Shown in pieces: positions 37,299-48,396 of a stretch of 64,000 nucleotides of DNA (its first letter is position 1; every line of letters begins with the position of its first letter). The DNA comes from Trinickia mobilis (GTDB taxonomy: Bacteria > Pseudomonadota > Gammaproteobacteria > Burkholderiales > Burkholderiaceae): positions 62,001 to 126,000 of the forward strand of contig NZ_JAFLRF010000014.1 in assembly GCF_017315705.1 (NCBI RefSeq), given 5' to 3'. The position numbers and the translations under genes were made by a program. A model generated the notes under the pieces. That model made no database searches. It saw only the letters and a program-made list of their open reading frames with translations, and was not told where the DNA came from.

Positions 37299-38270
37299 TC
37301 ATGCGCCCGGCGTCGTTTCCTTGAACTTGCCGTACGCCATCAGACGTTCGAAGCGGCGCTCACGCAGGTCTTGCGTGCTCATGCCCTGGAACTGGCGCAG
37401 TGTGTCGGCGAGCGCGCGGCGCAGCAGCGCCGCCATACCCTTCGGGTCGCGATGCGCGCCGCCCAGCGGCTCGTTGACGATCTTGTCGATGAGACCGAGC
37501 GCCTTCAGACGATGCGCGGTCAAGCCCAGCGCCTCGGCGGCCTCCGGCGCCTTGGCCGCGCTCTTCCACAAAATCGACGCACAGCCTTCCGGCGAAATCA
37601 CCGAGTAGGTCGAGAACTGGAGCATCAGCACGCTGTCGGCTACCGCGATTGCGAGCGCGCCGCCCGAGCCGCCCTCGCCGATCACGGTCGCCATGATCGG
37701 CGTCTTGAGCTCGGCCATCACATATAGATTGCGGCCGATCGCTTCCGACTGCCCGCGCTCTTCCGCGCCGATGCCTGGATACGCGCCCGGCGTGTCGATG
37801 AACGTGAAGATCGGCAAACCGAACTTCTCGGCAAGACGCATGAGACGCTCGGCCTTCCGATAGCCTTCCGGACGCGGCATGCCGAAGTTGCGCGCCGCGC
37901 GCTCCTTCGTATCGCGGCCCTTCTGCTGGCCGATCACCATGCACGGATGGCCGTTGAAACGCGCGAGACCGCCGATGATCGACAAATCGTCCGCATACGA
38001 GCGGTCCCCGTGCAGTTCATGAAAATCGGTGAACAGCTCATTGACGTAGTCGAGCGTGTAGGGACGCTGCGGATGACGCGCGATTTGCGAAACCTGCCAG
38101 GGCGTCAGGCTCGCGTAGAGGTCCTTCGTGAGCTGCTGGCTTTTCTTCGACAGCCGCTCGATTTCTTCCGAAATATCGACAGCGGAATCGTCCTGCACGA
38201 AGCGCAATTCTTCAATCTTCGCTTCGAGTTCAGCGATAGGCTGTTCGAAATCCAGAAATGTAGTTTTCAT
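37299..38270 (-). CDS. accA: Acetyl-CoA carboxylase carboxyltransferase subunit alpha
   Basis: A 323-residue subunit that, with AccD, transfers CO2 from biotin to acetyl-CoA to give malonyl-CoA. [20 protein letters not shown] is the normal N-terminus; [15 protein letters not shown] is the crotonase-fold oxyanion region. ATG 38270 is chosen for that N-terminus; the open frame runs 20 codons further upstream. Confidence 0.96.
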   Translation of the reverse strand: MKTTFLDFEQPIAELEAKIEELRFVQDDSAVDISEEIERLSKKSQQLTKDLYASLTPWQVSQIARHPQRPYTLDYVNELFTDFHELHGDRSYADDLSIIGGLARFNGHPCMVIGQQKGRDTKERAARNFGMPRPEGYRKAERLMRLAEKFGLPIFTFIDTPGAYPGIGAEERGQSEAIGRNLYVMAELKTPIMATVIGEGGSGGALAIAVADSVLMLQFSTYSVISPEGCASILWKSAAKAPEAAEALGLTAHRLKALGLIDKIVNEPLGGAHRDPKGMAALLRRALADTLRQFQGMSTQDLRERRFERLMAYGKFKETTPGA

Positions 38271-38381
38271 TTGTTCGAATCCTTGGACTTGCCGGGCAGC
38301 GCGTATTCTAACCGCGCCCGCCAGCGTCAAGATCAGATCGCAACTATCAATTATAAGATATCGATAGCCGGTGCAGGCGCG

Positions 38382-39380
38382 TCATTCGCGATTCGCGAGC
38401 GGATCGAGGCTGCGCCACATATACCAGGTCGCAACCGTGCGCCACGGCTCCCAATTCGCGGCAACTTCACGCGCCTCGCTGCGCGTGACCGGTTCTCCGC
38501 TGAAATAGTTGACGCTGATCGCGCGAATGAGGCCAAGGTCGTCGAGCGGCAAAACGTCGGGCCGCGACAGGTTGAAGATCAGGAACATCTCCGCGGTCCA
38601 GCGGCCGATGCCGCGAATTTGCGTGAGCTCGGCAATGACCGCCTCGTCTTCCATCGACATCCATTTGTCGACGTGCAGAGCGCCCGATACGAAGTGCTGT
38701 GCAAGATCGAGAATGTATTCGGATTTGCGCTTCGACAGGCCGCAACCGGCCAGCTGTTCCTGGCCGAGCTTGATGAACTGCTGCGGCGCAAGCTTCGGGC
38801 AGACCGCTTCGATGCGCTCCCACACGGCCTGCGCCGCCTGCACGGAAATCTGCTGGCCGACGACCGACCGCGCGAGCGTGACGAACGGATCGCCGCCGTT
38901 GATGAGATGCACCGGCCCGAACTTCGGAATCAGCTTCTTGAGAATGCGATCGCGCTTGACGAGGTCTGCGCAAGCGCCGTCCCAGTACGGAGGACGCGTG
39001 ACGGCCGGAGTCAGGCCGCTGATCTGCACCGGCACGGCCGCTTCCGGCGTCGAGCCCGCACGGGTCTTGCGTACGACCTCGCCGTCGTGCGCGTTATCGC
39101 GTGCGAATTCCTGAACCTCGGCAGAGCCTGCCGAACCGTTGGGCTTGCCCGCTTTCCCCTTCGATGCGCGCGCCGACTTCGTCGCACGCCCGGCGCTGCC
39201 ATTGAGCAAACGTTTAGCGGCTGCCGTTTTGGCCACCGCCTTCTTTAGGGGGGGCACCTGACTGCCGTCGTCCGGCGATGCCTTCGACACGCCCGTCTTG
39301 CGCGCGCGTGCCGTCTTGACTGCTGCCGCGGATTGTTGCGGCGCCGCCCGTTTAGCCGGCGCCTTCCTGGCCGTTGCCAT
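38382..39380 (-). CDS. DNA-3-methyladenine glycosylase II-like (HhH-GPD) with basic N-terminal tail
   Basis: A 332-residue protein. Residues 135-325 are an HhH-GPD glycosylase: the hairpin TQIRGIGRWTA at 253-263 and catalytic Asp281 in LPLDDLG, as in AlkA. It should excise alkylated purines. Residues 1-90 are a Lys/Ala/Arg-rich, histone H1-like tail not needed for the fold and probably a DNA-binding extension. It lies between cysS and accA on the same strand. Confidence 0.9.
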   Translation of the reverse strand: MATARKAPAKRAAPQQSAAAVKTARARKTGVSKASPDDGSQVPPLKKAVAKTAAAKRLLNGSAGRATKSARASKGKAGKPNGSAGSAEVQEFARDNAHDGEVVRKTRAGSTPEAAVPVQISGLTPAVTRPPYWDGACADLVKRDRILKKLIPKFGPVHLINGGDPFVTLARSVVGQQISVQAAQAVWERIEAVCPKLAPQQFIKLGQEQLAGCGLSKRKSEYILDLAQHFVSGALHVDKWMSMEDEAVIAELTQIRGIGRWTAEMFLIFNLSRPDVLPLDDLGLIRAISVNYFSGEPVTRSEAREVAANWEPWRTVATWYMWRSLDPLANRE

Positions 39381-39427
39381 CTTGCCTCCTGCCTGGCGAG
39401 TCGATCAGAGGGATTTCCGATGCGCGC

Positions 39428-40825
39428 TCATACGCGGCGCCACTCGGTCAACCCGCCCGGTTTGTCTTCAAGCGCAATTCCGGCTTCGAGCAATGCATTG
39501 CGAATCCGGTCTGCTTCGGCATAGTTCTTCGCCTGCTTCGCGGCGACGCGCGCGGCGATCTGCGCTTCGATCGCGGCGACGTCGAGCGACGCTTCGTTCG
39601 CGCTGCCGCCCGCCTGCTGCAGGAACGCGCGCGGATCGCGGCCAAGCAGGCCGACGACTTGCGCAAGCCCCTTCAACTGACGCGCAAGCGCTGCGTCGCG
39701 CGTGCGATTCACCTCACCCGCCAATTCGAACAGCACCGACACCGCTACCGGCGTATTGAAGTCATCGTTCATCGCCGCGCGGAACCGCTGCGCATGCGCT
39801 TCGGTCCAGTCGAGCGGCCTATCGTCGGCACCCGCCTCTTTCAAAGCAACATATAGACGCGTAAGCGCTGCGCGAGCGTCGTCGAGGTGCACATCGCTAT
39901 AGTTGAGCGGCGAACGATAATGCGCACGTGCGATGAAGAAACGCACGACTTCCGCATCGTATTTCGCGAGCACGTCGCGGATCGTGAAGAAGTTGCCGAG
40001 CGATTTCGACATCTTTTCATTGTCGATCTGAACGAAACCGTTGTGCATCCAATAACTGACGAAGGTTTGATTCGTCGCGCCTTCGCTCTGCGCTATTTCG
40101 TTCTCATGGTGCGGAAACTGCAGGTCCTGGCCGCCGCCGTGCAAGTCGAAATGCTCGCCGAGCAGCGTGCAGCTCATCGCCGAGCATTCGATATGCCAGC
40201 CGGGACGGCCGCGTCCGTATGGCGACTCCCAGATCGTATCGGCCGGCTCGTCGGGTTTCGCGCTTTTCCACAGCACGAAATCGAGCGGATCTTCCTTTGC
40301 GTCATTCGCCGCCACTCGCTCGCCCGCGCGCAAATCTTCGAGCGACTTGCCCGACAGCTTGCCGTAGTTCGCGAACTTGCGCACTGCATAATTGACATCG
40401 CCGTCTTTGGCCCGATACGCATAACCGTTTGCTTCGAGCCGCTCGATCATGCCAAGCATCTGCGGGATGAAATCGGTTGCACGCGGCTCGATGTCAGGAC
40501 GCTCGATGCCGAGCGCATCCGCGTCTTCGTGCATCGCGGCGATGAACCGGTCGGTCAGCGCCTTGATCGTCTCGCCGTTCTCGACAGCGCGGCGAATGAT
40601 CTTATCGTCGACATCGGTGATGTTGCGCACGTAAGTGACTTGATAGCCCAGGGCGCGCAGCCACCGCTGCACGATGTCGAACACGACCATCACGCGCGCG
40701 TGGCCGACGTGGCAATAGTCGTACACCGTCATCCCGCAGACGTACATCCGCACCTCGCCCGCGCGGCGCGGAACGAATAGTTGCTTGTCACGCGCGAGCG
40801 TGTTGTAGATGCGCAGAGATTCCAT
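39428..40825 (-). CDS. cysS: Cysteinyl-tRNA synthetase
   Basis: A 465-residue class I synthetase. Cys30 and later Cys/His residues hold the zinc that selects cysteine; HVGH is at 39-42 and KMSKSLGN near 271-278. ATG 40825 gives the normal [11 protein letters not shown]-terminus; the frame continues 27 codons upstream without similarity. First gene of the cysS-alkA-accA-tilS run. Confidence 0.96.
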   Translation of the reverse strand: MESLRIYNTLARDKQLFVPRRAGEVRMYVCGMTVYDYCHVGHARVMVVFDIVQRWLRALGYQVTYVRNITDVDDKIIRRAVENGETIKALTDRFIAAMHEDADALGIERPDIEPRATDFIPQMLGMIERLEANGYAYRAKDGDVNYAVRKFANYGKLSGKSLEDLRAGERVAANDAKEDPLDFVLWKSAKPDEPADTIWESPYGRGRPGWHIECSAMSCTLLGEHFDLHGGGQDLQFPHHENEIAQSEGATNQTFVSYWMHNGFVQIDNEKMSKSLGNFFTIRDVLAKYDAEVVRFFIARAHYRSPLNYSDVHLDDARAALTRLYVALKEAGADDRPLDWTEAHAQRFRAAMNDDFNTPVAVSVLFELAGEVNRTRDAALARQLKGLAQVVGLLGRDPRAFLQQAGGSANEASLDVAAIEAQIAARVAAKQAKNYAEADRIRNALLEAGIALEDKPGGLTEWRRV

Positions 40826-41064
40826 AGAGACGATGCGAAGGCCGAGAGATATCCGCACTTGGCGCCGCACGCCGCGCATTCGAAGCACATGGCGGGCGCG
40901 GCGCATGTGACAGAACCGGTGCGCGAGCGTGAACGCTTGAAGCTGCGGTCAAACTGCGATCGAGGCGGAGACGACCACGAGTGGCGATAGACAGTCTGCC
41001 GTTCGAGGAAACTGGCGGACGTTTTGTTAGAATGGGCCGCAGTATAACATCCCGACTTGAGCCT

Positions 41065-41775
41065 ATGAAACCTTCCAGCGGCCGCGCGCCCCGCGCTGCG
41101 ACCCTTGCCGCGGCCATGCTGTGCGGCATTGCTCTGACTGCGCTGCCGGGCATCGCCGCGCACGCGCAACAAGTGTCGACGGCGGTAGCCGACGGCACGC
41201 CCCAGATCGACGCGTTGATCGCCGGCCAGAACTGGAATGAGGCACTTTCCCAGCTCGACGCACGCATCAAGACGAACCCGCGCGACGCGCAGGCGAAGTT
41301 CAAGCGCGGCACCGTGCTCGCGCAGCTGAATCGCGACGACGAAGCGATCCAGCAATTCGTCGAGTTGACGCAAACCTATCCGGAACTGCCCGAGCCCTAC
41401 AACAACCTGGCGGCGCTTTACGCAAAGGAAGGCCGCTACGACGATGCACGCGCCGCGCTCGTGACGGCCGTCAAAGCCAACCCAAGCTACGGCCTCGCGT
41501 ACGAAAATCTCGGCGACTTGTACCTGCGGCTTGCCGCCGAGTCGTACAAGCGCGCCCAGTCGTTCGGCCATGCGAGCGGCGCGACCGCGCAACGCCTTGC
41601 CGACCTCCAGAAAGTGATCTCTCCGCCTGCGTCGGCGAAGAAGACTGCGAAAGCGGCAGCGCCGGTTTCGGCTCCCACGCCGACGTTCCCGGTCACCTCC
41701 TCGCCGTCGTTCCAGTACGGCGCCGGCTCGAACGGGTCGCTGGCCTTGCCGCCTTACGTCGCGCCGTCGCAATAA
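41065..41775 (+). CDS. Secreted TPR-repeat protein
   Basis: A 236-residue protein with a signal peptide (cleavage after AHA near residue 34) and about three tetratricopeptide repeats at 60-165 (AKFKRGTVLAQLNRDDEAI, PYNNLAALYAKEGRYDDA, AYENLGDLYLRLA). The C-terminus is Ala/Pro/Ser-rich. It lies directly upstream of ppiA, ppiB and lpxH, so an envelope role is likely. It is divergent from cysS. Confidence 0.85.
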   Translation: MKPSSGRAPRAATLAAAMLCGIALTALPGIAAHAQQVSTAVADGTPQIDALIAGQNWNEALSQLDARIKTNPRDAQAKFKRGTVLAQLNRDDEAIQQFVELTQTYPELPEPYNNLAALYAKEGRYDDARAALVTAVKANPSYGLAYENLGDLYLRLAAESYKRAQSFGHASGATAQRLADLQKVISPPASAKKTAKAAAPVSAPTPTFPVTSSPSFQYGAGSNGSLALPPYVAPSQ

Positions 41776-41817
41776 GCGACGCACGCGGCTCCCATTTTCT
41801 CCACCCTGAGGAATTTC

Positions 41818-42399
41818 ATGAAAAGCTTGTTGTTGGCGCTCGGCAGCGCCGCTCTGATCGCGAACGCTCCCGCCTTTGCGCAAACGGCCGCGCCCGCCGC
41901 GCATCCGACCGTCCTCATCAAGACGACGGACGGCGACATCCGCGTCGAGCTGTACCCCGAGAAGGCGCCGAAGACCGTCGCCAACTTCCTCGACTACGTG
42001 AAATCCGGCCAATACAGCGGCACGATCTTCCACCGCGTGATTCCCGGCTTCATGATCCAGGGTGGCGGCTACACGGCGAGCTACGCCGAGAAGCCGACGC
42101 GCGCGCCGATTCCGCTCGAAAGCAAGAACGGGCTGAAGAATACGGCCGGCACGATCGCGATGGCCCGCACGAGCGACCCGAACTCGGCCACCGCGCAGTT
42201 CTTCATCAATACCGTCGACAACGCCGGCCTCGACTATCCGAACCCGGACGGCAACGGCTACGCGGTGTTCGGCAAGGTGATCTCCGGCATGGATGTCGTC
42301 AAGAAGATCGAGGGCACGCCGACCGCGACGCGCGGCCCGATGTCCGACGTCCCGCAAACCCAGATCGTGATCGAATCGGCCAGCGTCGTTTCAAAATAA
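41818..42399 (+). CDS. ppiA: Periplasmic peptidyl-prolyl cis-trans isomerase (cyclophilin)
   Basis: A 193-residue cyclophilin with a signal peptide (MKSLLLALGSAALIANAPAF, cleavage near 21). Catalytic region FHRVIPGFMIQGG and SATAQFFIN are intact. It assists folding in the periplasm. A cytoplasmic paralogue follows 102 nt downstream. Confidence 0.94.
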   Translation: MKSLLLALGSAALIANAPAFAQTAAPAAHPTVLIKTTDGDIRVELYPEKAPKTVANFLDYVKSGQYSGTIFHRVIPGFMIQGGGYTASYAEKPTRAPIPLESKNGLKNTAGTIAMARTSDPNSATAQFFINTVDNAGLDYPNPDGNGYAVFGKVISGMDVVKKIEGTPTATRGPMSDVPQTQIVIESASVVSK

Positions 42400-42501
42400 G
42401 CGTCAGCTAACGCAACCGGCGGGAACGCGCTAACTTAGTGAAATATGGCGTAGTTCGCGCGGCCCCGCCCGCTCCCTCACCCCCTACTCAAGGATCGAAT
42501 C

Positions 42502-42996
42502 ATGGTCGAACTGCATACGAACCACGGCATCATCAAGCTCGAACTGGACGCCGAGAAGGCGCCGAAGTCGGTCGAGAACTTCCTGAACTACGTGAAAAAA
42601 GGCCACTACGACAATACGGTGTTTCACCGCGTGATCGACGGCTTCATGATTCAAGGCGGCGGCTTCGAGCCGGGCATGAAGCAAAAGCAGACCGACGCAC
42701 CGATCGACAACGAAGCGAACAACGGCCTGAAGAACGTGACGGGATCGATTGCGATGGCGCGCACGAACGATCCGCATTCGGCTACGGCACAATTTTTCAT
42801 CAACGTGAACGACAACGACTTCCTGAACCACTCGTCACCGACGCCGCAAGGCTGGGGCTACGCGGTGTTCGGCAAAGTCGTCGAAGGGCTCGACGTCGTC
42901 GACAAGATCAAGAAGGTGAAAACGGGCTCGAAGGGCTTTCATCAGGACGTGCCCGTTGACGATGTCGTGATCGAAAAGGCTGTCATCGTCGATTGA
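42502..42996 (+). CDS. ppiB: Cytoplasmic peptidyl-prolyl cis-trans isomerase (cyclophilin)
   Basis: A 164-residue cyclophilin without a signal peptide. [19 protein letters not shown] and [10 protein letters not shown] are the active-site signatures. Highly similar to ppiA; the pair probably arose by duplication. The stop overlaps the putative TTG start of lpxH. Confidence 0.95.
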   Translation: MVELHTNHGIIKLELDAEKAPKSVENFLNYVKKGHYDNTVFHRVIDGFMIQGGGFEPGMKQKQTDAPIDNEANNGLKNVTGSIAMARTNDPHSATAQFFINVNDNDFLNHSSPTPQGWGYAVFGKVVEGLDVVDKIKKVKTGSKGFHQDVPVDDVVIEKAVIVD

Positions 42997-43838
42997 GATT
43001 GAGCACGACTCTCTTACGGGAGAAGAGCGTTGCGGGGCGGCAGGATACGCCACGTAGCGTCGCGGCGGGCGTGCCGGGCGAAGTCGGTCACACGCGTCCG
43101 CACGCGCCGCGCCCGCTCCTCTTTATCTCCGACCTCCATTTGAGCGAGGCGATCCCGCGCACGGTCGCCGCGTTCGATCACTTCGTCCGCGTGACGGCCG
43201 ACAACGCCGATTCTGTCTTCATTCTCGGCGACCTGTTCGAATATTGGATCGGCGACGACATGCTCGCGGCCGATCCTTTCGCCGCGCGCATGACGACGCT
43301 GATGCACACGCTGTCCGAGCGCGGTATCGCGCTCTACATCATGCACGGCAACCGCGATTTCCTGCTCGGCAAGCGCTTTATGAAAGCGGCCGGCGCGATC
43401 TGGCTGCCCGATCCGTTCGTCATGACCGCGTTCGGCGCGCGCATCGTGCTCGCACACGGCGACGCACTTTGCACCTCAGACCGCAAATATCAGACTTTTC
43501 GCCGCTTTGCGCGCAGCCGCGCGGCGCAACTGCTTTTTCTCGCCTGGCCGTTCAAATGGCGCCGCGCGCTTGCCGAACGGATGCGCAGCGCGAGCGAGGA
43601 AGGACGCATCAGGCCGGTTTCGCCGCTCTACGACGTCACGAGTGAAGGGGTGGAAACGCTCTTCAAGTCGAGCCGGACGACGACCATGATTCACGGCCAC
43701 ACGCACCGTCCCGCACGCCATCAGGAACACGGCGGCACGCGCTGGGTCTTGCCGGACTGGGATCTCGACCACGGCAAGCGGCGCGGCGGCTACCTTCGCA
43801 TCGACGCCGAAGGCATTCGAGCGTTTCCGCTCGACTGA
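42993..43838 (+). CDS. lpxH: UDP-2,3-diacylglucosamine diphosphatase LpxH
   Basis: A metallophosphoesterase that makes lipid X in lipid A synthesis. Motifs, numbered from the TTG: DLH at 47-49, [11 protein letters not shown] 79-89, GNRD 119-122, [15 protein letters not shown]. The start is uncertain: TTG at 42993 overlaps the ppiB stop (TTGA) but has no clear ribosome-binding site; GTG at 43071 would give a shorter, more usual N-terminus. Confidence 0.92.
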   Translation: MRLSTTLLREKSVAGRQDTPRSVAAGVPGEVGHTRPHAPRPLLFISDLHLSEAIPRTVAAFDHFVRVTADNADSVFILGDLFEYWIGDDMLAADPFAARMTTLMHTLSERGIALYIMHGNRDFLLGKRFMKAAGAIWLPDPFVMTAFGARIVLAHGDALCTSDRKYQTFRRFARSRAAQLLFLAWPFKWRRALAERMRSASEEGRIRPVSPLYDVTSEGVETLFKSSRTTTMIHGHTHRPARHQEHGGTRWVLPDWDLDHGKRRGGYLRIDAEGIRAFPLD

Positions 43839-43844
43839 CGGGCA

Positions 43845-44612
43845 TCACTGCCCGACCGCTTTCCCTCCGATCGCCGCCGACAGGCGCCGCAAGTCGACGA
43901 GCGCCGCGTCCGCGCCCTGCAGCGCCTCGAGACGCGCGCCGAGCCGCTCGAGCGCAGCGACGATTTCGTCGACTCGCTGCGTCTCCTTCGCGGCGTGATC
44001 GATCAGCCCGTGCAAAGCCAGCGACACCGGGTCGTCCGCGTTCGGCGTGATGCCGTACGCGCAGAACGCCATGCTGTGCTGCGTGCGCTTGGTATCGGCG
44101 GGCATCACGACGCGCGCCGGATTGCCGACCGCCGTGCCGCCCGCCGGCACAGGCTTCACGACGACCGCGTTCGAGCCGATTTTCGCTTCGGCGCCGATCG
44201 TGAAGCCGCCCAGCACCTTTGCGCCAGCGCCGACAATCACGCCGCGCGCGAGCGTCGGGTGACGCTTGGCGCCGCGCGTGAGCGACGTGCCGCCGAGCGT
44301 CACGCCTTGGTAGATCGTGCAGTCGTCGCCGACTTCTGCCGTCTCGCCGATCACGACGCCCATCCCGTGATCGATGAATACGCGCCGGCCGATCGTCGCG
44401 CCGGGGTGGATTTCGATGCCTGTCAGGAAGCGCGCGAACTGCGAAACGAAGCGTGCAAGCCAGCGGCGCTTGCCGCGCCAGCATGTGTGCGCGACTCGGT
44501 GCAGCACCAGCGCGTGCAGGCCCGGATAGCACGTGAGTACTTCCCAGGCGCTGCGAGCGGCGGGGTCGCGCTCGCGGATCGTGGCAATGTCTTCGCGAAG
44601 TCTCGTGAACAT
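43845..44612 (-). CDS. cysE: Serine O-acetyltransferase
   Basis: A 255-residue enzyme that acetylates serine for cysteine synthesis. After an N-terminal helical part, residues about 70-180 form a left-handed beta-helix ([35 protein letters not shown]). The C-terminal tail differs from the E. coli CysE, which may affect feedback inhibition. ATG 44612 gives the usual MFTRLREDI. It is convergent with lpxH. Confidence 0.93.
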   Translation of the reverse strand: MFTRLREDIATIRERDPAARSAWEVLTCYPGLHALVLHRVAHTCWRGKRRWLARFVSQFARFLTGIEIHPGATIGRRVFIDHGMGVVIGETAEVGDDCTIYQGVTLGGTSLTRGAKRHPTLARGVIVGAGAKVLGGFTIGAEAKIGSNAVVVKPVPAGGTAVGNPARVVMPADTKRTQHSMAFCAYGITPNADDPVSLALHGLIDHAAKETQRVDEIVAALERLGARLEALQGADAALVDLRRLSAAIGGKAVGQ

Positions 44613-44702
44613 GATCGTGATCGTTAGGTAAAACGGTCGCGGCGCGCGACAGCGAAAGCACGGAATAGCGGATCCGCAGATTTGCTTATGACGAACGGAC
44701 CG

Positions 44703-44708
44703 ATTGTA
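44703..44708 (-). promoter_or_regulatory. Candidate -10 box of cysE
   Basis: TACAAT on the minus strand about 90 nt upstream of the cysE ATG; weak -35. Confidence 0.35.
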
Positions 44709-44861
44709 GGGCGAAGCCTGCGGACGTGCTGGCCGCCCTTTTTCGCCACAACGCGCGCGGGGGTATTCGGCGCTGCCGCAAGCCGGAAGGCGTAGTGCGC
44801 GATGCACCGCAATGGCGCGAAAATCGCTGAAACCGGCGCTCCGAAGTCCTCGCGCCCGCCA

Positions 44862-45707
44862 TCACTTCTCCGTGCCGCGCGCCTTGAGCAAGATGTGCTT
44901 GGCGATGCCGCGCACGATGTTCACTTCCTCGCGCTCGAGCCCCGAGCGCGCGAAAAGCCGCCGCAATCTCGACATCAGCTTCTTCGGATTCGCGGGATCG
45001 AGAAACGCCAGCGCGATCAGCGCGTTCTCCAAATGGACGAACATCCGCTCGATCTCGTCGCTGGACGCGCGCGGGCCACCGGTGTCGGCGGGGGCCGGGG
45101 CCTCGAGGCCCGATTCGCCGAGATACGCCATGCGCAGCTCGTAGCACAAGACCTGGACGGCTTGCGCGAGATTGAGCGAGCTATAGGCGGGATTGGCCGG
45201 GATATGCGCCAGCGCGCTGCAGCGCTCGACGTCTTCATTCGAAAGGCCCGTGCGCTCATTGCCGAACACTAGCGCGATATCGCCGTTCGCCGCGTGCCGG
45301 CATGCCTCCATCGCGGCCGCGCGCGGCGCGAGTTGCGGCGGACCGTACTCGCGCAGCCGCGCCGTGAGCGCAATCGACCAGTGCACGCCCGTCAGCGCAT
45401 CGGCGAGCGTGGGCACGACGTGGACGGAAGCGAGCACATCGTCGGCGCCGCTCGCCATCGCGATCGCTTCCGGATCGCTCTGCACGTGCGCAACCCGCGG
45501 CGAGACGAGCACCAGCCGCGAAAAGCCCATTGTCTTGAGCGCGCGCGCCGCGGCGCCGACATTGCCGGGGTGGCTCGGCTCGACGAGCACGAAGCGCGTC
45601 GAGGTAAAGCCGCCGCGCGGCGAGCCGGCGCAATCGGTTGCCGAGGACGGAGCGCCGCCCGACGGTTCGCTGCCGGGCCGATGATGCGGTGTGTTTGAAT
45701 GGTTCAA
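44862..45707 (-). CDS. trmJ: tRNA/rRNA methyltransferase of the TrmJ family (SPOUT)
   Basis: A SPOUT (TrmH-type) 2'-O-methyltransferase, about 281 residues from the TTG at 45707. FVLVEPSHPGNVGAAARALKTMG starts the domain (near residue 34); VFGNERTGLSNEDVERC and LNLAQAVQVLCYELR close the knot. TrmJ methylates position 32 of tRNAs. The start is uncertain: both this TTG and one at 45815 lack a good ribosome-binding site. It lies 249 nt upstream of cysE on the same strand. Confidence 0.88.
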   Translation of the reverse strand: MNHSNTPHHRPGSEPSGGAPSSATDCAGSPRGGFTSTRFVLVEPSHPGNVGAAARALKTMGFSRLVLVSPRVAHVQSDPEAIAMASGADDVLASVHVVPTLADALTGVHWSIALTARLREYGPPQLAPRAAAMEACRHAANGDIALVFGNERTGLSNEDVERCSALAHIPANPAYSSLNLAQAVQVLCYELRMAYLGESGLEAPAPADTGGPRASSDEIERMFVHLENALIALAFLDPANPKKLMSRLRRLFARSGLEREEVNIVRGIAKHILLKARGTEK

Positions 45708-46109
45708 GATGACCCGATGAAAACCGTGAAAAGCAGCCAACGGCAAGCTCGCCGGGGGACCTGCCCGAATTGACGATGAAGTGAGTATGGTATCGCCAAC
45801 CTCAGACGAACCCAATCTGCTGTTCGGCCAGGTTGCGCCTGTTACACGAGTACCCGCAGACTGAAGTCAAGCCGAACCGGTCAAGGCCGGGTGCCTCGGG
45901 CGCGCGGCGCTCTGCCGGAATGCGCCCGAGTCGGGTAAAATCACGCCGTTCGCGCGCGCCGCACGCCGTCGTCGATTGGCCCGCAGCCCGCGCCCTGCTC
46001 TTCTTCAATTCGTCTCCGTCGACGGAATTCGTGCCCGTACACGCGTTCCGGCCGGTTTAGCTCATTACCGGGCAGCGCTCGCGCCTTCCCGGCACAAGGA
46101 ACCAGGCTC
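45708..46109. other. Divergent region trmJ / suhB
   Basis: 402 nt. A plus-strand -10-like TAAAAT (45936-45941) may serve suhB, leaving a leader of about 160 nt. Depending on the trmJ start, part may be coding. Confidence 0.45.
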
Positions 46110-46910
46110 ATGCATCCCATGCTCAACATCGCCGTCAAGGCCGCCCGTCGCGCCGGACAGATCATCAACCGCGCCTCGCTCGATCTCGATCTGATCCAGG
46201 TCAGCAAGAAGCAGCACAACGATTTCGTCACGGAGGTCGACAAGGCATCGGAAGCGGCAATCATTGATACGCTGAAGACTGCCTACCCCGACCACGCCAT
46301 CCTCGCCGAAGAATCCGGCCGCTCGGAGAACGAATCCGAGTACCAGTGGATCATCGATCCGCTCGACGGCACGACCAATTTCATTCACGGCTTCCAGTAC
46401 TACTGCGTTTCGATCGCGCTTGCGCACAAGGGCATCGTCACGCAGGCCGCCGTCTACGACCCGACGCGCAACGATCTCTTCACGGCATCGCGCGGCCGCG
46501 GCGCCTACCTGAACGATCGGCGCATCCGCGTCGGGCGACGCGATCGGCTTGCCGACTCGCTGATCGGCACGGGCTTTCCGTTCCGCGAAAAGGACGGCCT
46601 CGACGCGTATTGCCGCCTGTTCGCCGAAATGACCCAAGCGTGCACGGGCCTGCGCCGCCCCGGCGCTGCGGCACTCGATCTCGCCAACGTCGCCGCTGGC
46701 CGCATGGACGGCTTTTTCGAGCAAGGCATCAGCGCGTGGGACATGGCGGCCGGCAGCCTGCTGGTTACGGAAGCCGGCGGCCTCGTCGGCAACTACACGG
46801 GCGACTCCGACTTCCTGCATCTCGGTGAAATCGTCACTGGGAACCCGAAGGTGTACGCACAAATGGTGCCGATCCTGAGCCCCTACAGCCGTACCCGGCA
46901 AGCGGCCTGA
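46110..46910 (+). CDS. suhB: Inositol-1-monophosphatase family protein SuhB
   Basis: A 266-residue Mg2+-dependent phosphatase. Glu67-Glu68 and DPLDGTTN at 83-90 bind metal; [15 protein letters not shown] near 213-227 is the second signature. SuhB also joins rRNA antitermination complexes in E. coli. An ATG three codons later is an alternative start. It ends in a terminator. Confidence 0.94.
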   Translation: MHPMLNIAVKAARRAGQIINRASLDLDLIQVSKKQHNDFVTEVDKASEAAIIDTLKTAYPDHAILAEESGRSENESEYQWIIDPLDGTTNFIHGFQYYCVSIALAHKGIVTQAAVYDPTRNDLFTASRGRGAYLNDRRIRVGRRDRLADSLIGTGFPFREKDGLDAYCRLFAEMTQACTGLRRPGAAALDLANVAAGRMDGFFEQGISAWDMAAGSLLVTEAGGLVGNYTGDSDFLHLGEIVTGNPKVYAQMVPILSPYSRTRQAA

Positions 46911-46923
46911 CGCGAGGCAATGA

Positions 46924-46947
46924 AAGCGGCCCCGGCCGCTTTTTTTG
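46924..46947 (+). terminator. Rho-independent terminator of suhB
   Basis: AAGCGG / CCGCTT stem with a short CCCCGG loop, followed by T7. Confidence 0.88.
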
Positions 46948-47097
46948 TTGCAAGACCGTGTTGCAGGTCCCCGCGCTCGTGCTACCCGCTCCTCGCTGCC
47001 CCAGCCAGGGTGCCGGCATGCTTCGCGCACGCTTCGATTTCGATGCTTGCCGCAGCGGCCAAAACCGCGGCGGCACACAGCATGGGTCCCGCGCTTC

Positions 47098-48396
47098 ATG
47101 AAAAAAGGCTTCTATACGATCATCGCCGCTCAGTTCGTGTCGTCGCTCGCCGATAACGCGTTGCTGATCGCTGCGATCGCATTGCTCAGCGTGATGCAGG
47201 CTGCCGCCTGGGTCACGCCGCTGTTGCAGATCTTCTTCACGATCTCTTACGTCTTGCTGGCGCCTTTTGTCGGCGCATTCGCCGACGCGCTGCAAAAACG
47301 TCACGTCATGTTCGCGTCGAACGCGCTGAAAGCGTGCGGCTGCCTGTTGATGATCGCGGGCGTCCATCCGATGATCGCGTATGGCGTGGTCGGGTTCGGC
47401 GCCGCCGCCTATTCGCCCGCCAAATACGGGATTCTCACCGAGCTGCTGCCGCCCGAGCGGCTGATTGCGGCGAACGCATGGCTCGAATCGGCCACCGTGC
47501 TCTCGACGATCATCGGCACGATGATGGGCGGCGCACTGATCAGCCCCCTCGCCGAGCGTTTCGTCGCGCGCGTGCATTGGCCGTTCGTGCATTCGGCCGC
47601 CGACCTGGCGATGCTCGCCGTCATGCTGACTTACTTGGTGGCGGCACTCATCAACATCGACATTCCCGACACCGGGGCGCGCTACGCGAACCGCCTGCGC
47701 GAGCCCGGCAAGCTCGTCGGCGACTTCGTGCACTGCTTCAACGTGCTGTGGCTCGACAAGCTTGCGCAGATCGCGCTATGGGTCACGACGCTAATGTGGG
47801 GCGCGGCCGTCACGCTGCAGTTGCTCGTCCTCAAGTGGGCTGCGTCGAACTTGGGGTTGTCGTTGTCGAAGGCCGCAGTGATGCAGGGCGTGACGGGCAT
47901 CGGCATTGCGGTCGGCGCGGCAGCCGCGGCGACCTGGATTCCGCTCGTACGCTCGCTAAAGGTGCTGCCGGTGGGGATCGCCGCAGGACTCGTCGCCGTC
48001 GGGATGGCGTTCTACAGCAAGGGGCTCTTCCCGCCTGGCGCGGGCTTGCGGTTCGGCAGCCTTTTCGCGCCGTTCTATATCGTGTTCGCGTATCCGCTGA
48101 TGATCGGCCTCGGCGGCCTGGCGGGATTCTTCATCGTGCCGATGAACGCGCTCTTGCAGCATCGCGGCGCTACGCTGCTCTCGGCCGGTCATTCGATCGC
48201 CGTGCAGAACTTCAACCAGAATCTCGCCGTGCTGCTGATGCTCGGCGCCTACGCGCTGCTGTTGACCGCGAAGGTGCCGGCGCAGTGGATCATCGTCATC
48301 TTCGGCAGCTTCATCTGCCTGATGATCTGGCTCGCGAAACGCAAGAGCGCGGCCAACGCGCGCAAGGTGGATCTGCGCGCGCTCGTCGAAGAATGA
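47098..48396 (+). CDS. lplT: Lysophospholipid transporter LplT (copy 2)
   Basis: A 432-residue MFS protein starting MKKGFYTIIAAQFVSSLADN, clearly paralogous to the protein at 4736-6043. It keeps FGAAAYSPAKYGILTELLP and LLSAGHSIAVQNFN. About 12 membrane segments. No aas gene is beside it, so the substrate and the division of labour with copy 1 are unknown. ATG 47098 gives the family N-terminus. Confidence 0.88.
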   Translation: MKKGFYTIIAAQFVSSLADNALLIAAIALLSVMQAAAWVTPLLQIFFTISYVLLAPFVGAFADALQKRHVMFASNALKACGCLLMIAGVHPMIAYGVVGFGAAAYSPAKYGILTELLPPERLIAANAWLESATVLSTIIGTMMGGALISPLAERFVARVHWPFVHSAADLAMLAVMLTYLVAALINIDIPDTGARYANRLREPGKLVGDFVHCFNVLWLDKLAQIALWVTTLMWGAAVTLQLLVLKWAASNLGLSLSKAAVMQGVTGIGIAVGAAAAATWIPLVRSLKVLPVGIAAGLVAVGMAFYSKGLFPPGAGLRFGSLFAPFYIVFAYPLMIGLGGLAGFFIVPMNALLQHRGATLLSAGHSIAVQNFNQNLAVLLMLGAYALLLTAKVPAQWIIVIFGSFICLMIWLAKRKSAANARKVDLRALVEE

